A stretch of DNA of 64,000 nt from Pseudomonas sp. S30 (GCF_016518545.1 NZ_JACVTO010000004.1:124001-188000); one strand, 5' to 3'. Counted from the stretch's first letter, positions 1 to 9,318 are shown. Numbers and translations are program-made. Notes: generated by a model from the letters alone, not told the origin.

Positions 1-116
1 GGCCTTGGAGATGGGTGTTGCTGCCAGCGGTTTGTGAATCGCAACACGCTGATCTGCAGCATGGGTGCAGTCTTAGGGGTCTGTGCGCGCAAGAATTGAA
101 ATAGCCAACTGGGCGT

Positions 117-1229
117 TTATCCACCCAATTGCCGCAGTTGCGGCAACAGCTCGCTACCCAGGTGAACGGCTTCCTCCAGATGCGGAAAACCGGACAGGAT
201 GAAGCAGTCCACTCCCAGCCGGTGATACTCCTCGATCCGCTCCACCACCTGCTGGTAGCTCCCCACAAGTGCCGTGCCCGCGCCACCGCGCACCAGGCCG
301 ACCCCGGCCCACAAGTTGGCCGATACCTCCAGCTCCCGAGCGCGCCGTCCCCGTCCCTTGACCAGTCCGGTCTGCCGTGATTGCCCCACGGACTCGTAGC
401 TAGCCAACTGTGACTGCGCCCGATCGATAGCGTCCTTGGGAATCTCGTCGAGCAACCGCTCGACATGGCTCCACGCCGCGTCATCGCTTGCAGCCGCGAA
501 CACATGCACTCGCAGGCCAAAACGCAGGGTACGCCCGTGCGCAGCCGCCAGCTCGCGCATGCGCTGGATCCGCTCAGCGATCATCGCTGGCGGCTCGCAC
601 CACATCAGGCAGGTCTGCGCATGAGCAGCCCCCACCTGTTCGGCAGCGCTGGACGCCCCACCGAAATAGATGGCCGGCATCCGCGCCCGCGGGTCGATGG
701 GCGTGTCGCCGGCGCAGCGGTAGTAACGCCCGGGATGGAACTGGTGACGTCCGGACCATACCGCCTGAAACACCTGGAGAAACTCTGCGGTGCGCGCGTA
801 GCGCTCGTCATGCTCCAGGTAGTCACCCAGCGAACGCTGCTCGAAGCGGCTGGAACCGCTGACCACATGCAGGTCGAGGCGGTTGTCGCTGAGCAGTTGA
901 AGGGTCGCTGCGCGCTGGGCGCTCCAGGCCGGAAGCTCCAGGCCGGGGCGCAGGGTCAGGAGGAAACGCAGCCGGCGCACTTCCTGGGCCAGCACCGCGG
1001 TGATCAGCCAGGGGTCTTCGAAACCGCTGGCCGTGGGCACCATGATGCCGTCGAAGCCCGACAGTTCGGCGGCGCGCACGATCTGCCGCAAATAGTCGAG
1101 GTTCGGCTCACGCTCGCCGTGCTGGAACAGGCCGACCTTGGGCAGGCCGCTGCTGGTCAGGTGATGGCCGTCGCCATTGGTGGGCAGGAACCAGTTCAGT
1201 TCCAGGGAGTGACGCGTTTCACCGGCCAT
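117..1229 (-). CDS. LLM-class flavin-dependent oxidoreductase (SsuD-like)
   Basis: This 370-residue protein belongs to the bacterial luciferase-like (LLM) superfamily. Early it shows the TIM-barrel pattern LRQIVRAAELSGFDGIMVP, and near residues 105-125 the stretch with LLSDNRLDLHVVSGSS, both typical of the SsuD/alkanesulfonate monooxygenase branch. Such enzymes use reduced FMN and O2 to oxidise small substrates, often cleaving C-S bonds. It is the last gene of a seven-gene leftward operon; its ATG overlaps the 3' end of the preceding gene by 11 bases. No flavin reductase partner is visible in the operon. Family membership is clear; the substrate is not. Confidence 0.85.
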   Translation of the reverse strand: MAGETRHSLELNWFLPTNGDGHHLTSSGLPKVGLFQHGEREPNLDYLRQIVRAAELSGFDGIMVPTASGFEDPWLITAVLAQEVRRLRFLLTLRPGLELPAWSAQRAATLQLLSDNRLDLHVVSGSSRFEQRSLGDYLEHDERYARTAEFLQVFQAVWSGRHQFHPGRYYRCAGDTPIDPRARMPAIYFGGASSAAEQVGAAHAQTCLMWCEPPAMIAERIQRMRELAAAHGRTLRFGLRVHVFAAASDDAAWSHVERLLDEIPKDAIDRAQSQLASYESVGQSRQTGLVKGRGRRARELEVSANLWAGVGLVRGGAGTALVGSYQQVVERIEEYHRLGVDCFILSGFPHLEEAVHLGSELLPQLRQLGG

Positions 1230-2214
1230 GCGCTAGCTCCTCACGCAAACCCTGCTTCTGGAGCAGGGGCAGTATGCGCTCGCCGAAGCGCAGCACCTCG
1301 GCCACCGCCGGCTGCTCGAGAACCACGATATGGTCGATGCCCAGCCCGTGGAGCTCGCCCAGGCGAGTGGCGATCTGCTGTGCGCTGCCTACCAGATACA
1401 GCGGCTGGCCGCCGCGCAGTTGCAGCAGGTTGGGATGGACCTCGAAATGCCGCAGCGGATGCCGGTCGCGGGCCAGGTGCCGTACCGCCGTGGCGCCGGG
1501 CAGCTCCTCGATGTGCGCCGCCAGTTGCTCAGAGGCGGTTTCCCAGGCCTGTTCTTCACTGTCGCCAAGGATCAGGCCGAAGCGGCAGACGAACCCCAGG
1601 CGTTGCCGCGAACCCGCACGCAGGCGGCGAATTTCCTGTTCCAGCCAGGCAGGCGGTGCGCTGCGCAGCAGGCACAGGTCGGCATGGGCGGCGATCAGCG
1701 CAGTGCCGTGGCCGTCGTCGAGGATCAGTGGCGGGGCCGGTAACGGACGGCGAGCAAAGCCGGCATTTTCCAGCTGGAAATAGCGGCCGTTGTAGTTGAA
1801 CCCGGGCTCGTGGCCATGCAGCAGGCGTTGCAGGATTTCCAGGTACTCAGCCACGCGTTCGCTGCGCTGGTCGCGGTTGAGCCACTCACCGAAGACCTGG
1901 CGCAGGCTGTTGCGGTCGCCGTCGGGCAGGTGCAGACGCACGCGGTTGGCGCTGATCGACTGCAGGCTTTGCAGGGTACTGGCCAGCGCAGCAGGCACCA
2001 TGACCTCCGCCGGCACGCTGACATTCAGGCGCAGGCGGCGGGTATGGGCGCAGAGCGCGGCAGCCACTGCGAGGCTATCGGCGCAGGGCGCGCCGCCGGG
2101 GATCCACAGGCCGTCCAGCCCTGCGTATTCCACGGCCTGGGCCAGCTGGATCCACTGCCCGGGCGTCTGTGCCGGGGCGCCAAGCGGCAGTTGCCAGCTG
2201 AATTCAAGTGCCAT
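1219..2214 (-). CDS. LLM-class flavin-dependent oxidoreductase
   Basis: A 331-residue luciferase-like protein and a divergent relative of the gene that follows it. It has the same architecture: an N-terminal WIQLAQAVEYAGLDGLWIP strand-helix, then LQSISANRVRLHLPDG where SsuD-type enzymes have the L-S-x-N-R motif, and a C-terminal LGELHGLGIDHIVV segment. The N terminus is shorter and the central part more divergent than in the 370-residue neighbour, so it may be a partner subunit or an enzyme for another substrate. It lies 39 bases after the preceding operon gene, the widest gap among the oxidoreductase genes of this operon. Cytoplasmic; substrate unknown. Confidence 0.82.
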   Translation of the reverse strand: MALEFSWQLPLGAPAQTPGQWIQLAQAVEYAGLDGLWIPGGAPCADSLAVAAALCAHTRRLRLNVSVPAEVMVPAALASTLQSLQSISANRVRLHLPDGDRNSLRQVFGEWLNRDQRSERVAEYLEILQRLLHGHEPGFNYNGRYFQLENAGFARRPLPAPPLILDDGHGTALIAAHADLCLLRSAPPAWLEQEIRRLRAGSRQRLGFVCRFGLILGDSEEQAWETASEQLAAHIEELPGATAVRHLARDRHPLRHFEVHPNLLQLRGGQPLYLVGSAQQIATRLGELHGLGIDHIVVLEQPAVAEVLRFGERILPLLQKQGLREELAHGR

Positions 2215-2253
2215 GGGCCGGCTCCGGGGCGAGAATGGACAGAGACCGTCGCA

Positions 2254-3285
2254 TCATCCCACCGCCGCCGTGGCCTGGGTAGGGCGGGGTTGCCAGCCCA
2301 GGGCCGGGGCAATCTGCTCGGCGACGATGCGCAGCCGGCGCAGTACCTGTTCCTGGGTCGAACTTTCCGCCTGGACCACCACGATCAGGTAGTCGGCGTA
2401 AGGCAGCACGGACGGGTCCTCGCGCAGGCCGCGCACGATCTCGTCGGGATGCCCATGGTGGACATTGAGCAGGCCTAGGTGTGCTTCCAGGTCGATGGCC
2501 TGTTCGATCAGGCCCTCGCGCTGCAGGCGCGGCACATGCCGCTCGATGTCCACCGCCAGTTCGGCCTGGGCGGTGGCGCGATCGGCGGCAGGAAAGACGG
2601 CGCGGACTACGCCGATCCTGGGTGTTTCGTTCGGGTGTTTCCAGGCATCCAGATAGGCATCGGCCAGGGGTTTCTGCACCGTCAGTGGGTCGTGGGTGGC
2701 GGTGCCGAGCAGAAAACCGTTGCCCTGGCTGGCAGTGTAGCGCGCACCCTCCAGGCTGCCGTGGGAGTGCCAGAGACGTCGGGCCAGACCCGGCCCCGGC
2801 GGTTGCAGGGTCAGCTCGCTGCCGGCGAACAGGGGCTGGCCTTCGAGCAGCCCTTGCAGGCGTTGCTGATCCTCGGCGAAGCCCTGCCGGCGTTGCTCCG
2901 CATCGCGACCGAAGACGCTGAAACCGTCGAGGTTGGCGCCGCCACTGCCCAAGCCCAGTTGCACACGGCCGCCGCTGAGTTGGTCGAGCACGCTGGCGTC
3001 CTCGGCCAGGCGCACTGGATCTTCGAAGGGCAGTACGGTCACCGCGGTGCCCAGTTCGATGTGCCGGGTGCGCTCGGCTACGGCGGCCAGGGCCAGCAGC
3101 GGCGAGGGCAGGCGGCCGAAGCCGTTGCTCAGGTGATGCTGGGCGATCCAGCCGCCGTCGAAGCCCAGGGCCTCGGCGACGTCGAACTGCTCCAGCAGGT
3201 CACGGTAGGTCTGTTGCGGGTCTTCGCCGAAGGCATGGGTGAGAAAGCCCAGCTTGAAGCGCGAGCGGGGAGTGGTGGCGGTCAT
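2254..3285 (-). CDS. LLM-class flavin-dependent oxidoreductase (tandem copy A)
   Basis: A 343-residue luciferase-like monooxygenase. N-terminal FLTHAFGEDPQQTYRDLLEQ is followed by ALGFDGGWIAQHHL (the QHH signature of one luciferase-like subgroup) and by SVLDQLSGGRVQLGLGSGG, the phosphate/FMN-binding region. The C terminus ends VVAEQIAPALGWQPRP in closely the same way as the preceding gene, so the two are tandem paralogues. The ATG overlaps the stop codon of the preceding gene by four bases (ATGA), implying translational coupling. It probably oxidises a small organic substrate with FMNH2; which one cannot be read from the sequence. Confidence 0.85.
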   Translation of the reverse strand: MTATTPRSRFKLGFLTHAFGEDPQQTYRDLLEQFDVAEALGFDGGWIAQHHLSNGFGRLPSPLLALAAVAERTRHIELGTAVTVLPFEDPVRLAEDASVLDQLSGGRVQLGLGSGGANLDGFSVFGRDAEQRRQGFAEDQQRLQGLLEGQPLFAGSELTLQPPGPGLARRLWHSHGSLEGARYTASQGNGFLLGTATHDPLTVQKPLADAYLDAWKHPNETPRIGVVRAVFPAADRATAQAELAVDIERHVPRLQREGLIEQAIDLEAHLGLLNVHHGHPDEIVRGLREDPSVLPYADYLIVVVQAESSTQEQVLRRLRIVAEQIAPALGWQPRPTQATAAVG

Positions 3286-4286
3286 GGCAGGGCGGGCTCC
3301 TTGGCGGCTCGGCCCACGGCGGGGCGCCAGCCCAGGGCCGGGGCCACTTCTTCGGCGATGACGTGCAGGGCGCGTATGGCGTCGCGCAGCGGCGTGCTGG
3401 CGCTTTGTACCTGGACGATCAGATGGTCGTGACGGCCCAGGCGCGGGCCGCTGGCTAGCCCCTGTAAGATCGAGTCAGCGCAGCCGTGCAGTACGCCGAG
3501 GCGTTGCAGCGTTTCGGTGAAGTCACCGTCCAGCGGCCCGTGGTAGACCCCGATGCGCTGCTGTCGGGCCAGGTAGGTGTGAATGTCCTGGCGCAGGGCC
3601 TGGGTCGGCGCCAACGGAAAGACCCCCTGGACCCGAGCGATACGCGGCGGGGTGCCGTTGTCGCCGGTCCAGGCATCACGGTAGCGCTGCACCAGGTCGA
3701 TGCTCGCCTGGGCCGGCAGGTGTGGATTGGGCGCAGTGATCAGACCGTTGCCGCGGGCGGCGACCAGTTCTACCCGCGACGTGGCTTCCCAGATCCGTCC
3801 GCTCAGGCCCGGGGCCAAGGGTTGCAGGCGCAGGCCGTCGTCGTTCAGCGCGCCATTGCGCAGGGCGGCCTGCAGACGTTGCAGGTTGTTCTCGTAGTCT
3901 CGGTGGCGCTGCTCGGGGTCGCGGCCGAAGGCCGTGAAGGTTTCCGGATCGAATCCCGCACCAAGCCCCAGTTCCAGGCGGCCGTTGCTCAGCAGGTCGA
4001 GTACCGCCGCGTCTTCGGCCAGGCGCAGGGCTGGCTCCTGGGGCAGGACGATGATTCCGGTGCCGAGGCCGATACGGCGGGTGCGCTGGGCAATGGCCGA
4101 CAGCAGTACCAGCGGCGAGGGCAGGCGTCCTTGTTCGCTGGCGAAGTGATGCTGGGCTACCCAGCCGTTGTCGAAGCCCAGTTCCTCGGCGGCCTGGAAC
4201 AGTTCCAGGGTGTCCCGGTAGACCCGGGGGCTGTACTCGGTCTGGTACACCCGGCTGAGAAAGCCGAGGGAGAATCCGCCAGTCAT
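3282..4286 (-). CDS. LLM-class flavin-dependent oxidoreductase (tandem copy B)
   Basis: A 334-residue luciferase-like monooxygenase starting MTGGFSLGFLSRV. I chose the ATG at 4286 because it overlaps the upstream stop as ATGA and matches the start of the neighbouring paralogue; an open frame continues further upstream inside the SurE-like gene but is not family-like. Motifs are ELGFDNGWVAQHHF, GIIVLPQEPALRLAEDAAVLDLLSNGRLELGLGAG and a C-terminal VIAEEVAPALGWRPA. It is a tandem duplicate of the next operon gene. Two kept copies suggest two substrates or a heteromeric enzyme (inference). Confidence 0.85.
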   Translation of the reverse strand: MTGGFSLGFLSRVYQTEYSPRVYRDTLELFQAAEELGFDNGWVAQHHFASEQGRLPSPLVLLSAIAQRTRRIGLGTGIIVLPQEPALRLAEDAAVLDLLSNGRLELGLGAGFDPETFTAFGRDPEQRHRDYENNLQRLQAALRNGALNDDGLRLQPLAPGLSGRIWEATSRVELVAARGNGLITAPNPHLPAQASIDLVQRYRDAWTGDNGTPPRIARVQGVFPLAPTQALRQDIHTYLARQQRIGVYHGPLDGDFTETLQRLGVLHGCADSILQGLASGPRLGRHDHLIVQVQSASTPLRDAIRALHVIAEEVAPALGWRPAVGRAAKEPALP

Positions 4287-5224
4287 GGTCGTCCTTGCTC
4301 CGTGAACAGGGGCAAGCCGGCCAACGCTTGCGCGGCGCCAGCCTGGTCGCTGGATTGCAGTTGGCCGTTGAACGGGCTGATGGTCAGGTAGCCTTTGGCT
4401 AGCCACACGCCCTCGTCGTCGTCCTGCGCCTGGTTCGCCGGGGCGCTGCGTTGGAAGCTGATGCCCGGCTTGCCGGCCTGGGCCGGGAACAGCGGGCCGA
4501 GATCATCGGTATATAGGGTGTCGAAGCCCACATAGCTGCCGATGCGGGTCAGGCGCACGCCCTTGGGGGCGATGCTGTCGGCGGGGAAATTGACGTTCAG
4601 ACCAAGCCCGGCGGGGAGCAGCTTGCCGTCGGGCTGGCGATGATGGTCGAGGGCCTGCACCAGCTTCACCACCTGTCGGGCAATGTGCTGTGGATCCTTT
4701 TCCTTGAGGTCGGTGCTCACCGCCAACGCAGGGTAGCCGGCACGCACCGCGAAGCTGGCGGCGTTGAAGGTGCCGGAGGCGGTGTTTATGGCGCCGACGT
4801 TGTTGCCGGGATTGGGCCCGACGATGACCAGGTCCGGGTCCGGCTGCACTTTCCTGAGGCCCATGAGCAGCGCCATCACCGGCGTGCCGCTGATCTGGAT
4901 ACGCACTTCCTTGCCGGCGCAGGCGTCGCTGCTGCACAGGCCGCTTTCCTGGGTCGTGATGTAGTAGCTGTCTGGATAGTCCGGATCGTCGTCGCGGCCC
5001 ACCATGACTTCGCGGCCATAGATGAAGGCGCCGCCGCGGGTGCTCTGTTCGCTCTGTGGCGCGGCGATCGTGACCTGGTGCCCGGCAGCCTTGAGGGCGG
5101 TGTACAGCGCGCGGATATTGGGGTGACGGTAGCCGTCGTCGTTGCTCAACAGGATATCCAGGGCGAAAGCCGGGCTCGCGGCCAGGCAGCCCAGGGTCAG
5201 GAGCAGGCCGGGCAGGGTCTTCAT
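4283..5224 (-). CDS. SurE-like 5'/3'-nucleotidase / acid phosphatase, exported
   Basis: A 313-residue protein with a clear signal peptide (MKTLPGLLLTLGCLAASPAFA) followed at once by the SurE core LDILLSNDDGY, where the NDD aspartates bind the catalytic metal. Further SurE motifs are APQSEQSTRGG near residue 58 and VGPNPGNN near 140. Housekeeping SurE is cytosolic, so this is a periplasmic or secreted family member, probably releasing phosphate from a phosphorylated compound. It sits in the middle of a flavin-monooxygenase operon, coupled by ATGA overlaps on both sides. It may trim an imported substrate in the periplasm (inference). Confidence 0.85.
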   Translation of the reverse strand: MKTLPGLLLTLGCLAASPAFALDILLSNDDGYRHPNIRALYTALKAAGHQVTIAAPQSEQSTRGGAFIYGREVMVGRDDDPDYPDSYYITTQESGLCSSDACAGKEVRIQISGTPVMALLMGLRKVQPDPDLVIVGPNPGNNVGAINTASGTFNAASFAVRAGYPALAVSTDLKEKDPQHIARQVVKLVQALDHHRQPDGKLLPAGLGLNVNFPADSIAPKGVRLTRIGSYVGFDTLYTDDLGPLFPAQAGKPGISFQRSAPANQAQDDDEGVWLAKGYLTISPFNGQLQSSDQAGAAQALAGLPLFTEQGRP

Positions 5225-6564
5225 TGCAGGGCCTCCTGCGCCGCGCTGAAGCGGTTGACCGGGCGCGGCAGACCAAGGTTTTCCCGCAGGGTACGGCCCT
5301 CGTATTCGTGGCGGAACAGCCCGCGGGCCTGCAGCAGCGGGATCACCTGGTCGACGAAGGTGTCGATGGACCCCGGGAAGTACGGGAAGAACACATTGAA
5401 ACCGTCGCAGGCTCGGCCCTGGAACCAGACCTCGAAGCTGTTGGCGATGTCCTCGGGGGTGCCGATCACCGGGTTGCCGCCGGCCAGGCGCAGGTACAGC
5501 TGGCGGATGCTCAGCTTGTCGCGCCGCGCCATTTCCAGCACCTGGTCACGACGGCTGCCGCGCTGGCCGGCAGGGGTCTGCGGCAGCGGGCCGTCGAGAT
5601 CGTGACCGGACAGGTCAATGTCTTCACCCAGGGTGTCAGCCAACAGGCGCAGGCCCAGGACCGGGTCGATCAGCGCCTGGAACTCGTCGAACAGCGCCTG
5701 GGCCCGTTCCTGGGTCGTACCGATGAAGGGCGTGACCCCGGGAAGGATCTTGATGTGGTCCGGGTTGCGGCCGAGGGCGGCGGCGCGCTGCTTGATGTCC
5801 TGGTAGAAGGCCTGGGCCGCCGGCAGTTCGTGGTGCGAGGCGAAGATCACCTCGGCGACGCGCGCCGCCAGGGCCATGCCGGACTCCGAGGCACCGGCCT
5901 GGACCAGCACCGGGTGGCCCTGGGGAGGCCGCGCCACGTTCAGGGGCCCACGAACAGAGAAGTGCTGGCCACGGTGGTTCAGGGTATGCAACTTCAGCGG
6001 GTCGAAGTACTGGCCGCTGGCTTTGTCGCGCAGGAAAGCGTCATCGTCCCAGCTGTCCCACAAGCCCTTGACCACGTCGTGGAACTCCTCGGCGCGCTGG
6101 TAGCGGTCGGCATGCTGGAGGTGGGTTTCCCTGCCGAAGTTCCAGGCTTCGTCAGAGACCACCGAGGTCACCAGGTTCCAGGCCGCGCGGCCTTTGGAGA
6201 GGTGGTCGAGGGAGGCGAACTTGCGGGCGATGTGGTAAGGCTCGTTGTAGCTGGTGGTGGCGGTGGCGATCAGCCCGATATTGTCGGTGACCGCTGCGAG
6301 GGCGGCCATCAGCGTCAGTGGCTCGAAGTGCTCGGCCCGGGCAGTACGGCTCAGGGCGTCGAGGTGGTGGCCCCACAGCGCGACCACATCGGCGACGAAA
6401 AGCGCATCGAACTTGCCGCGTTCGGCACTGCGGGCAATGCTCTTGAAATGGTCGAAATCGAGGCTGGCATCGGCCTGCGCCAGTGGGTGACGCCAGGCGG
6501 CGACGTGGTGGCCACTGTTGGCGAGAAACGCGCCTAGCTTGAGTTGGTCGGTACGACGGGTCAT
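5221..6564 (-). CDS. NtaA/SnaA/DszA-family FMN-dependent monooxygenase
   Basis: A 447-residue flavin monooxygenase of the nitrilotriacetate / dibenzothiophene-sulfone / pristinamycin IIA monooxygenase family, and of the usual length. Visible family features are GHHVAAWRHP near the N terminus, SRTARAEHFEPLTLMAALA, TATTSYNEPYHIARKFASLDHLSKGRAAWNLVTS, the central block ending GPLNVARPPQGHPVLVQAGAS, and EYEGRTLRENLGLPRP at the C terminus. These enzymes use FMNH2 from a separate reductase to cleave C-N or C-S bonds. It is the first enzyme gene after the TonB receptor and overlaps the SurE-like gene by ATGA, so import and oxidation are probably linked. Confidence 0.9.
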   Translation of the reverse strand: MTRRTDQLKLGAFLANSGHHVAAWRHPLAQADASLDFDHFKSIARSAERGKFDALFVADVVALWGHHLDALSRTARAEHFEPLTLMAALAAVTDNIGLIATATTSYNEPYHIARKFASLDHLSKGRAAWNLVTSVVSDEAWNFGRETHLQHADRYQRAEEFHDVVKGLWDSWDDDAFLRDKASGQYFDPLKLHTLNHRGQHFSVRGPLNVARPPQGHPVLVQAGASESGMALAARVAEVIFASHHELPAAQAFYQDIKQRAAALGRNPDHIKILPGVTPFIGTTQERAQALFDEFQALIDPVLGLRLLADTLGEDIDLSGHDLDGPLPQTPAGQRGSRRDQVLEMARRDKLSIRQLYLRLAGGNPVIGTPEDIANSFEVWFQGRACDGFNVFFPYFPGSIDTFVDQVIPLLQARGLFRHEYEGRTLRENLGLPRPVNRFSAAQEALQ

Positions 6565-6593
6565 GGATACCAGCTCCCGTGGATTGAGTGGAT

Positions 6594-6615
6594 GCCTGCC
6601 TGCTATCGGGCAGGC
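6594..6615 (-). other. Intergenic hairpin between receptor and enzyme genes
   Basis: A perfect 7-bp stem (GCCTGCC/GGCAGGC) with an 8-base loop lies in the 60-base gap between the TonB receptor gene and the NtaA-like gene. There is no T-tract, so it is more likely a partial attenuator or mRNA-processing element that lowers expression of the distal genes than a full terminator. Confidence 0.4.
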
Positions 6616-6624
6616 GGGTGATCG

Positions 6625-9036
6625 TCAGAAGTTGTAGGTCACGCCGGTGTACCAGTAGCCACCGGTGGTGCCGTAGGGCGAGAAGTTGCCGTAGGGGAAT
6701 GCCCCCGAGCTGCTCGGCAGGCCCGTGCGCTCGGGGTACTGGTTGAACAGGTTGTTGGCACCGGCGGTCAGGGTCAGGTCCTGGGTCAGGTGGTAGTCCA
6801 GATTGAGGTCGGTGATCCAGGCCGGTGAGAAGGTGCGGTCGTAGGCTTGGACAGTGCCGTACTGGGTGTACTCGCCGTAGCGGGTCAGGTTCAGGCTCAG
6901 CTCCAGCTGCTTGAAGGTCCAGGTTGCGCCCAGCAGCAGCTTGGATTCTGGCAGGCCGTGCTTGAGGTTGCCTTGACGTTGGCGGTCGTAGCCACCGGTA
7001 GGGCCGAGGGCCTGCTGGGCCACCGAGGAGGCATGGATATCGTCGATTTCGGTGGTGTTCCAGTTCAAGCCCAGGCTGTAGCGCAGGCCACCCCAGGCAC
7101 CGAGGTCCTGGCGGTAATCACCGACCAGGTCGATGCCGCGTGTGGTGGTGTCCAGGGCATTGGTAAAGTAGGTCACCGATTGGTTGGTGGCCAGGCCTGC
7201 GGCCGCGAGGATCGCCTCGATCTGCGCGGTGCCGCCGAGGTAACCGGTCTGGGCGATACGATCCTTGATCTTGATCTGGTAGGCGTCGAGGGTGACCGAG
7301 GTGTTGGCGGACGGTTGCAGGGTCAGGCCGACACTGATGTTGGTGGACTTCTCCGGTTTGAGGGTCGAGGCACCGAGGGCTTTGGCCACCGCGGAATCGA
7401 CAGCGACGTTGCGGTAGTCGATCAGGTTGCCGTTGACGCTGCTTTGGGAAGTGGAGCTGTAGATCTGCTGCGCCAGCGACGGGGCACGAAAGCCCGTGCT
7501 GAACGTGCCGCGAGCGGCCAGGATCGGCGTCAGTTGGTAGCGCGTGGACAGCTTGCCATTGGTGGTGGTGCCTGAGCCGTCGTTGTAGTGCTCATAGCGA
7601 CCGGCGAGGTCCACATGCCATTCATCTGTCAAGTCCTGGCCCACTTCTGCATAGGCGCCGAGGCTGGTGCGGCCTTTTTCAGCGGCATCCTGCGGGGTGG
7701 TGCCGGCGCCTGAGATGGTGCCTGGCGCGATCGGATTACCGCTGGCTCCGGTGGTGAACGGGCCGCTGGAATAGGAGGCATAGTCACCCTTGCCGATCTT
7801 GTAGTTCTCGTAGCGTTGTTCCAGCCCCCAGGATATCTGCGTAGGTTTGGCCAGGCCCAGATCGAAGGCGCGGGTCAGGTCGAGGTTGTTGGTCCACTGG
7901 CTGAAGGTCTTCACCCCGGTGTCCACCGAGGTCGGCGAATCGGCCCCGTAACTCAGGTTGTAGGTGTGACGCAAAGTGGCTTCGGCGTGGTCCTGCCCGT
8001 AGGTGCTGGACAGGTCGTAGTCCCAGCCCAGGGCGGTGCCCTTGCCACCGAAGGCCACCTGGAAGTCGTTTTCGATGAAGCGCAGGGTGTCTTCGATCCC
8101 TTCCGGGAAGGGGGTGGCGATGCCGTCGAAAGTGCCCGGCTGGTGGAACGCCAGAGGCTTCTCGGAATTGCGCCGGGTATAGGTCGAGAAGGAGTACAGG
8201 CTCAGCTCATCGTTGATCGGCAGCTCGGCGTTGTAGCCCAGGCTGAAGTTGCGTGCCTCCGGCAGGCCGGTGCCGTAGTAGGTGTGCTGGAGGCTGGTGT
8301 TGCCGGCACTGTCGGTGTAGGGCGCCTTGTCGGAGCGGTCGGAGATCTTCTGCCGCTTGACGTCCAGGGCCAGGTTGATGAAACCGTCGTTGGGCAGGGC
8401 CAGGCCGACGTTGCCGGTCTGGCGTGCAGTCTCACCGTCGCCGTTCTCATAGTTCTGACCGTAGGTGGTGGAGACGCTGCCGCCGTTGTCGGTCTGCTTG
8501 AGCACGATGTTGACCACGCCGCCGATGGCGTCCGAACCGTACTGGGCCGAAGCGCCATCGCGCAGGACCTCGACATGGTCGACCAATGCGGTGGGGATCA
8601 TGTCCAGATCGACCGGCTGCGAGCCGGAGTTGAGGTAGGTGCCGTTATTGAGCAGGGCGCTGTTGTGCCGGCGTTTGCCGTTGACCAATACCAGTACCTG
8701 GTCACCGTTCAGGCCGCGCAGGCTGATGGGCCGAACCACCGAAGTGGAGCCGAAGCCGGAGGAAGCGGGCTGGTTGAGCGACGGCAGTACCCGGCTGAGT
8801 GCCTTGGTCAGGTCGCCTTGCCCGGTAGCCAGCAGTTGCTTGGAGGAAATCACGTCGACCGGGGCAGGGCTCTCGGCCAAGGTCCGCGCCTGGCCGCGAT
8901 TGCCGACCACCACCACCGTATCCAGCGGGTTATCGGCGGCGAGCACCGGGGCCACGTCGGCGAGGGCGAGGAACAGCAGGCTGTAGGCGAAGGCTTGAGG
9001 GGGGCGCCGCAGAGCTGCGCGGGACGGGGAATGCAT
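6625..9036 (-). CDS. TonB-dependent outer-membrane receptor
   Basis: An 803-residue TonB-dependent receptor. After a long signal peptide ending near VLAADNP comes a plug domain (TVVVVGNRGQARTLAESPAPVDVIS, then PISLRGLNGDQVLVLVNGKRRH and EVLRDGASAQYGSDAIGGVVNIVLK), then a beta-barrel ending in YWYTGVTYNF with the terminal Phe that the BAM machinery recognises. It is the first gene of the leftward operon, 66 bases from a sigma-54 promoter. No siderophore genes are near, so it probably brings an organic substrate (organosulfur, peptide or ester) to the flavin enzymes. There is no N-terminal signalling extension. Confidence 0.93.
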   Translation of the reverse strand: MHSPSRAALRRPPQAFAYSLLFLALADVAPVLAADNPLDTVVVVGNRGQARTLAESPAPVDVISSKQLLATGQGDLTKALSRVLPSLNQPASSGFGSTSVVRPISLRGLNGDQVLVLVNGKRRHNSALLNNGTYLNSGSQPVDLDMIPTALVDHVEVLRDGASAQYGSDAIGGVVNIVLKQTDNGGSVSTTYGQNYENGDGETARQTGNVGLALPNDGFINLALDVKRQKISDRSDKAPYTDSAGNTSLQHTYYGTGLPEARNFSLGYNAELPINDELSLYSFSTYTRRNSEKPLAFHQPGTFDGIATPFPEGIEDTLRFIENDFQVAFGGKGTALGWDYDLSSTYGQDHAEATLRHTYNLSYGADSPTSVDTGVKTFSQWTNNLDLTRAFDLGLAKPTQISWGLEQRYENYKIGKGDYASYSSGPFTTGASGNPIAPGTISGAGTTPQDAAEKGRTSLGAYAEVGQDLTDEWHVDLAGRYEHYNDGSGTTTNGKLSTRYQLTPILAARGTFSTGFRAPSLAQQIYSSTSQSSVNGNLIDYRNVAVDSAVAKALGASTLKPEKSTNISVGLTLQPSANTSVTLDAYQIKIKDRIAQTGYLGGTAQIEAILAAAGLATNQSVTYFTNALDTTTRGIDLVGDYRQDLGAWGGLRYSLGLNWNTTEIDDIHASSVAQQALGPTGGYDRQRQGNLKHGLPESKLLLGATWTFKQLELSLNLTRYGEYTQYGTVQAYDRTFSPAWITDLNLDYHLTQDLTLTAGANNLFNQYPERTGLPSSSGAFPYGNFSPYGTTGGYWYTGVTYNF

Positions 9037-9101
9037 AGGGGCTTACTCCGGAAGGTCAGTAGTGTGCGGCTTGTTGGGACAAGCTCTGGTAGCGGGGTAG
9101 G

Positions 9102-9117
9102 AGCAAGGCCTGTGCCA
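9102..9117 (-). promoter_or_regulatory. sigma-54 promoter of the receptor-monooxygenase operon
   Basis: On the minus strand the sequence reads TGGCAC-AGGCC-TTGCT, a perfect match to the -24/-12 consensus with correct spacing. The predicted transcription start is about 55 bases before the receptor ATG at 9036. It shares the 335-base gap 9037-9371 with a divergent sigma-54 promoter. Confidence 0.85.
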
Positions 9118-9199
9118 GGCTGTAAAACCTTTTGAAAGCAACGGGTTGTCGGTTGTGCTTGAGGTGAACTGGTGATTTTTCAGCGGTGGCGAGGGCAGG

Positions 9200-9217
9200 C
9201 TGCTGGTTTTCCCACAC
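9200..9217. promoter_or_regulatory. Candidate activator (UAS) element, copy 1
   Basis: CTGCTG-GTTTTC-CCACAC matches, in 16 of 18 positions, a motif at 11915-11932 in the other divergent sigma-54 region. It lies 83 bp from the left promoter and about 100 bp from the right one, suitable for a looping activator. A CACAG-N6-CTGTG inverted repeat at 9252-9267 is an alternative site. Confidence 0.4.
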
Positions 9218-9318
9218 CTGTAACCCGGCCGGCCATTGGGCTACACAGCAACACAGAAAACCCTGTGAGAGCGGATTGCCAGTGTGGAGGCCGTCAACCG
9301 TGAGCTCATTCACCTGCC

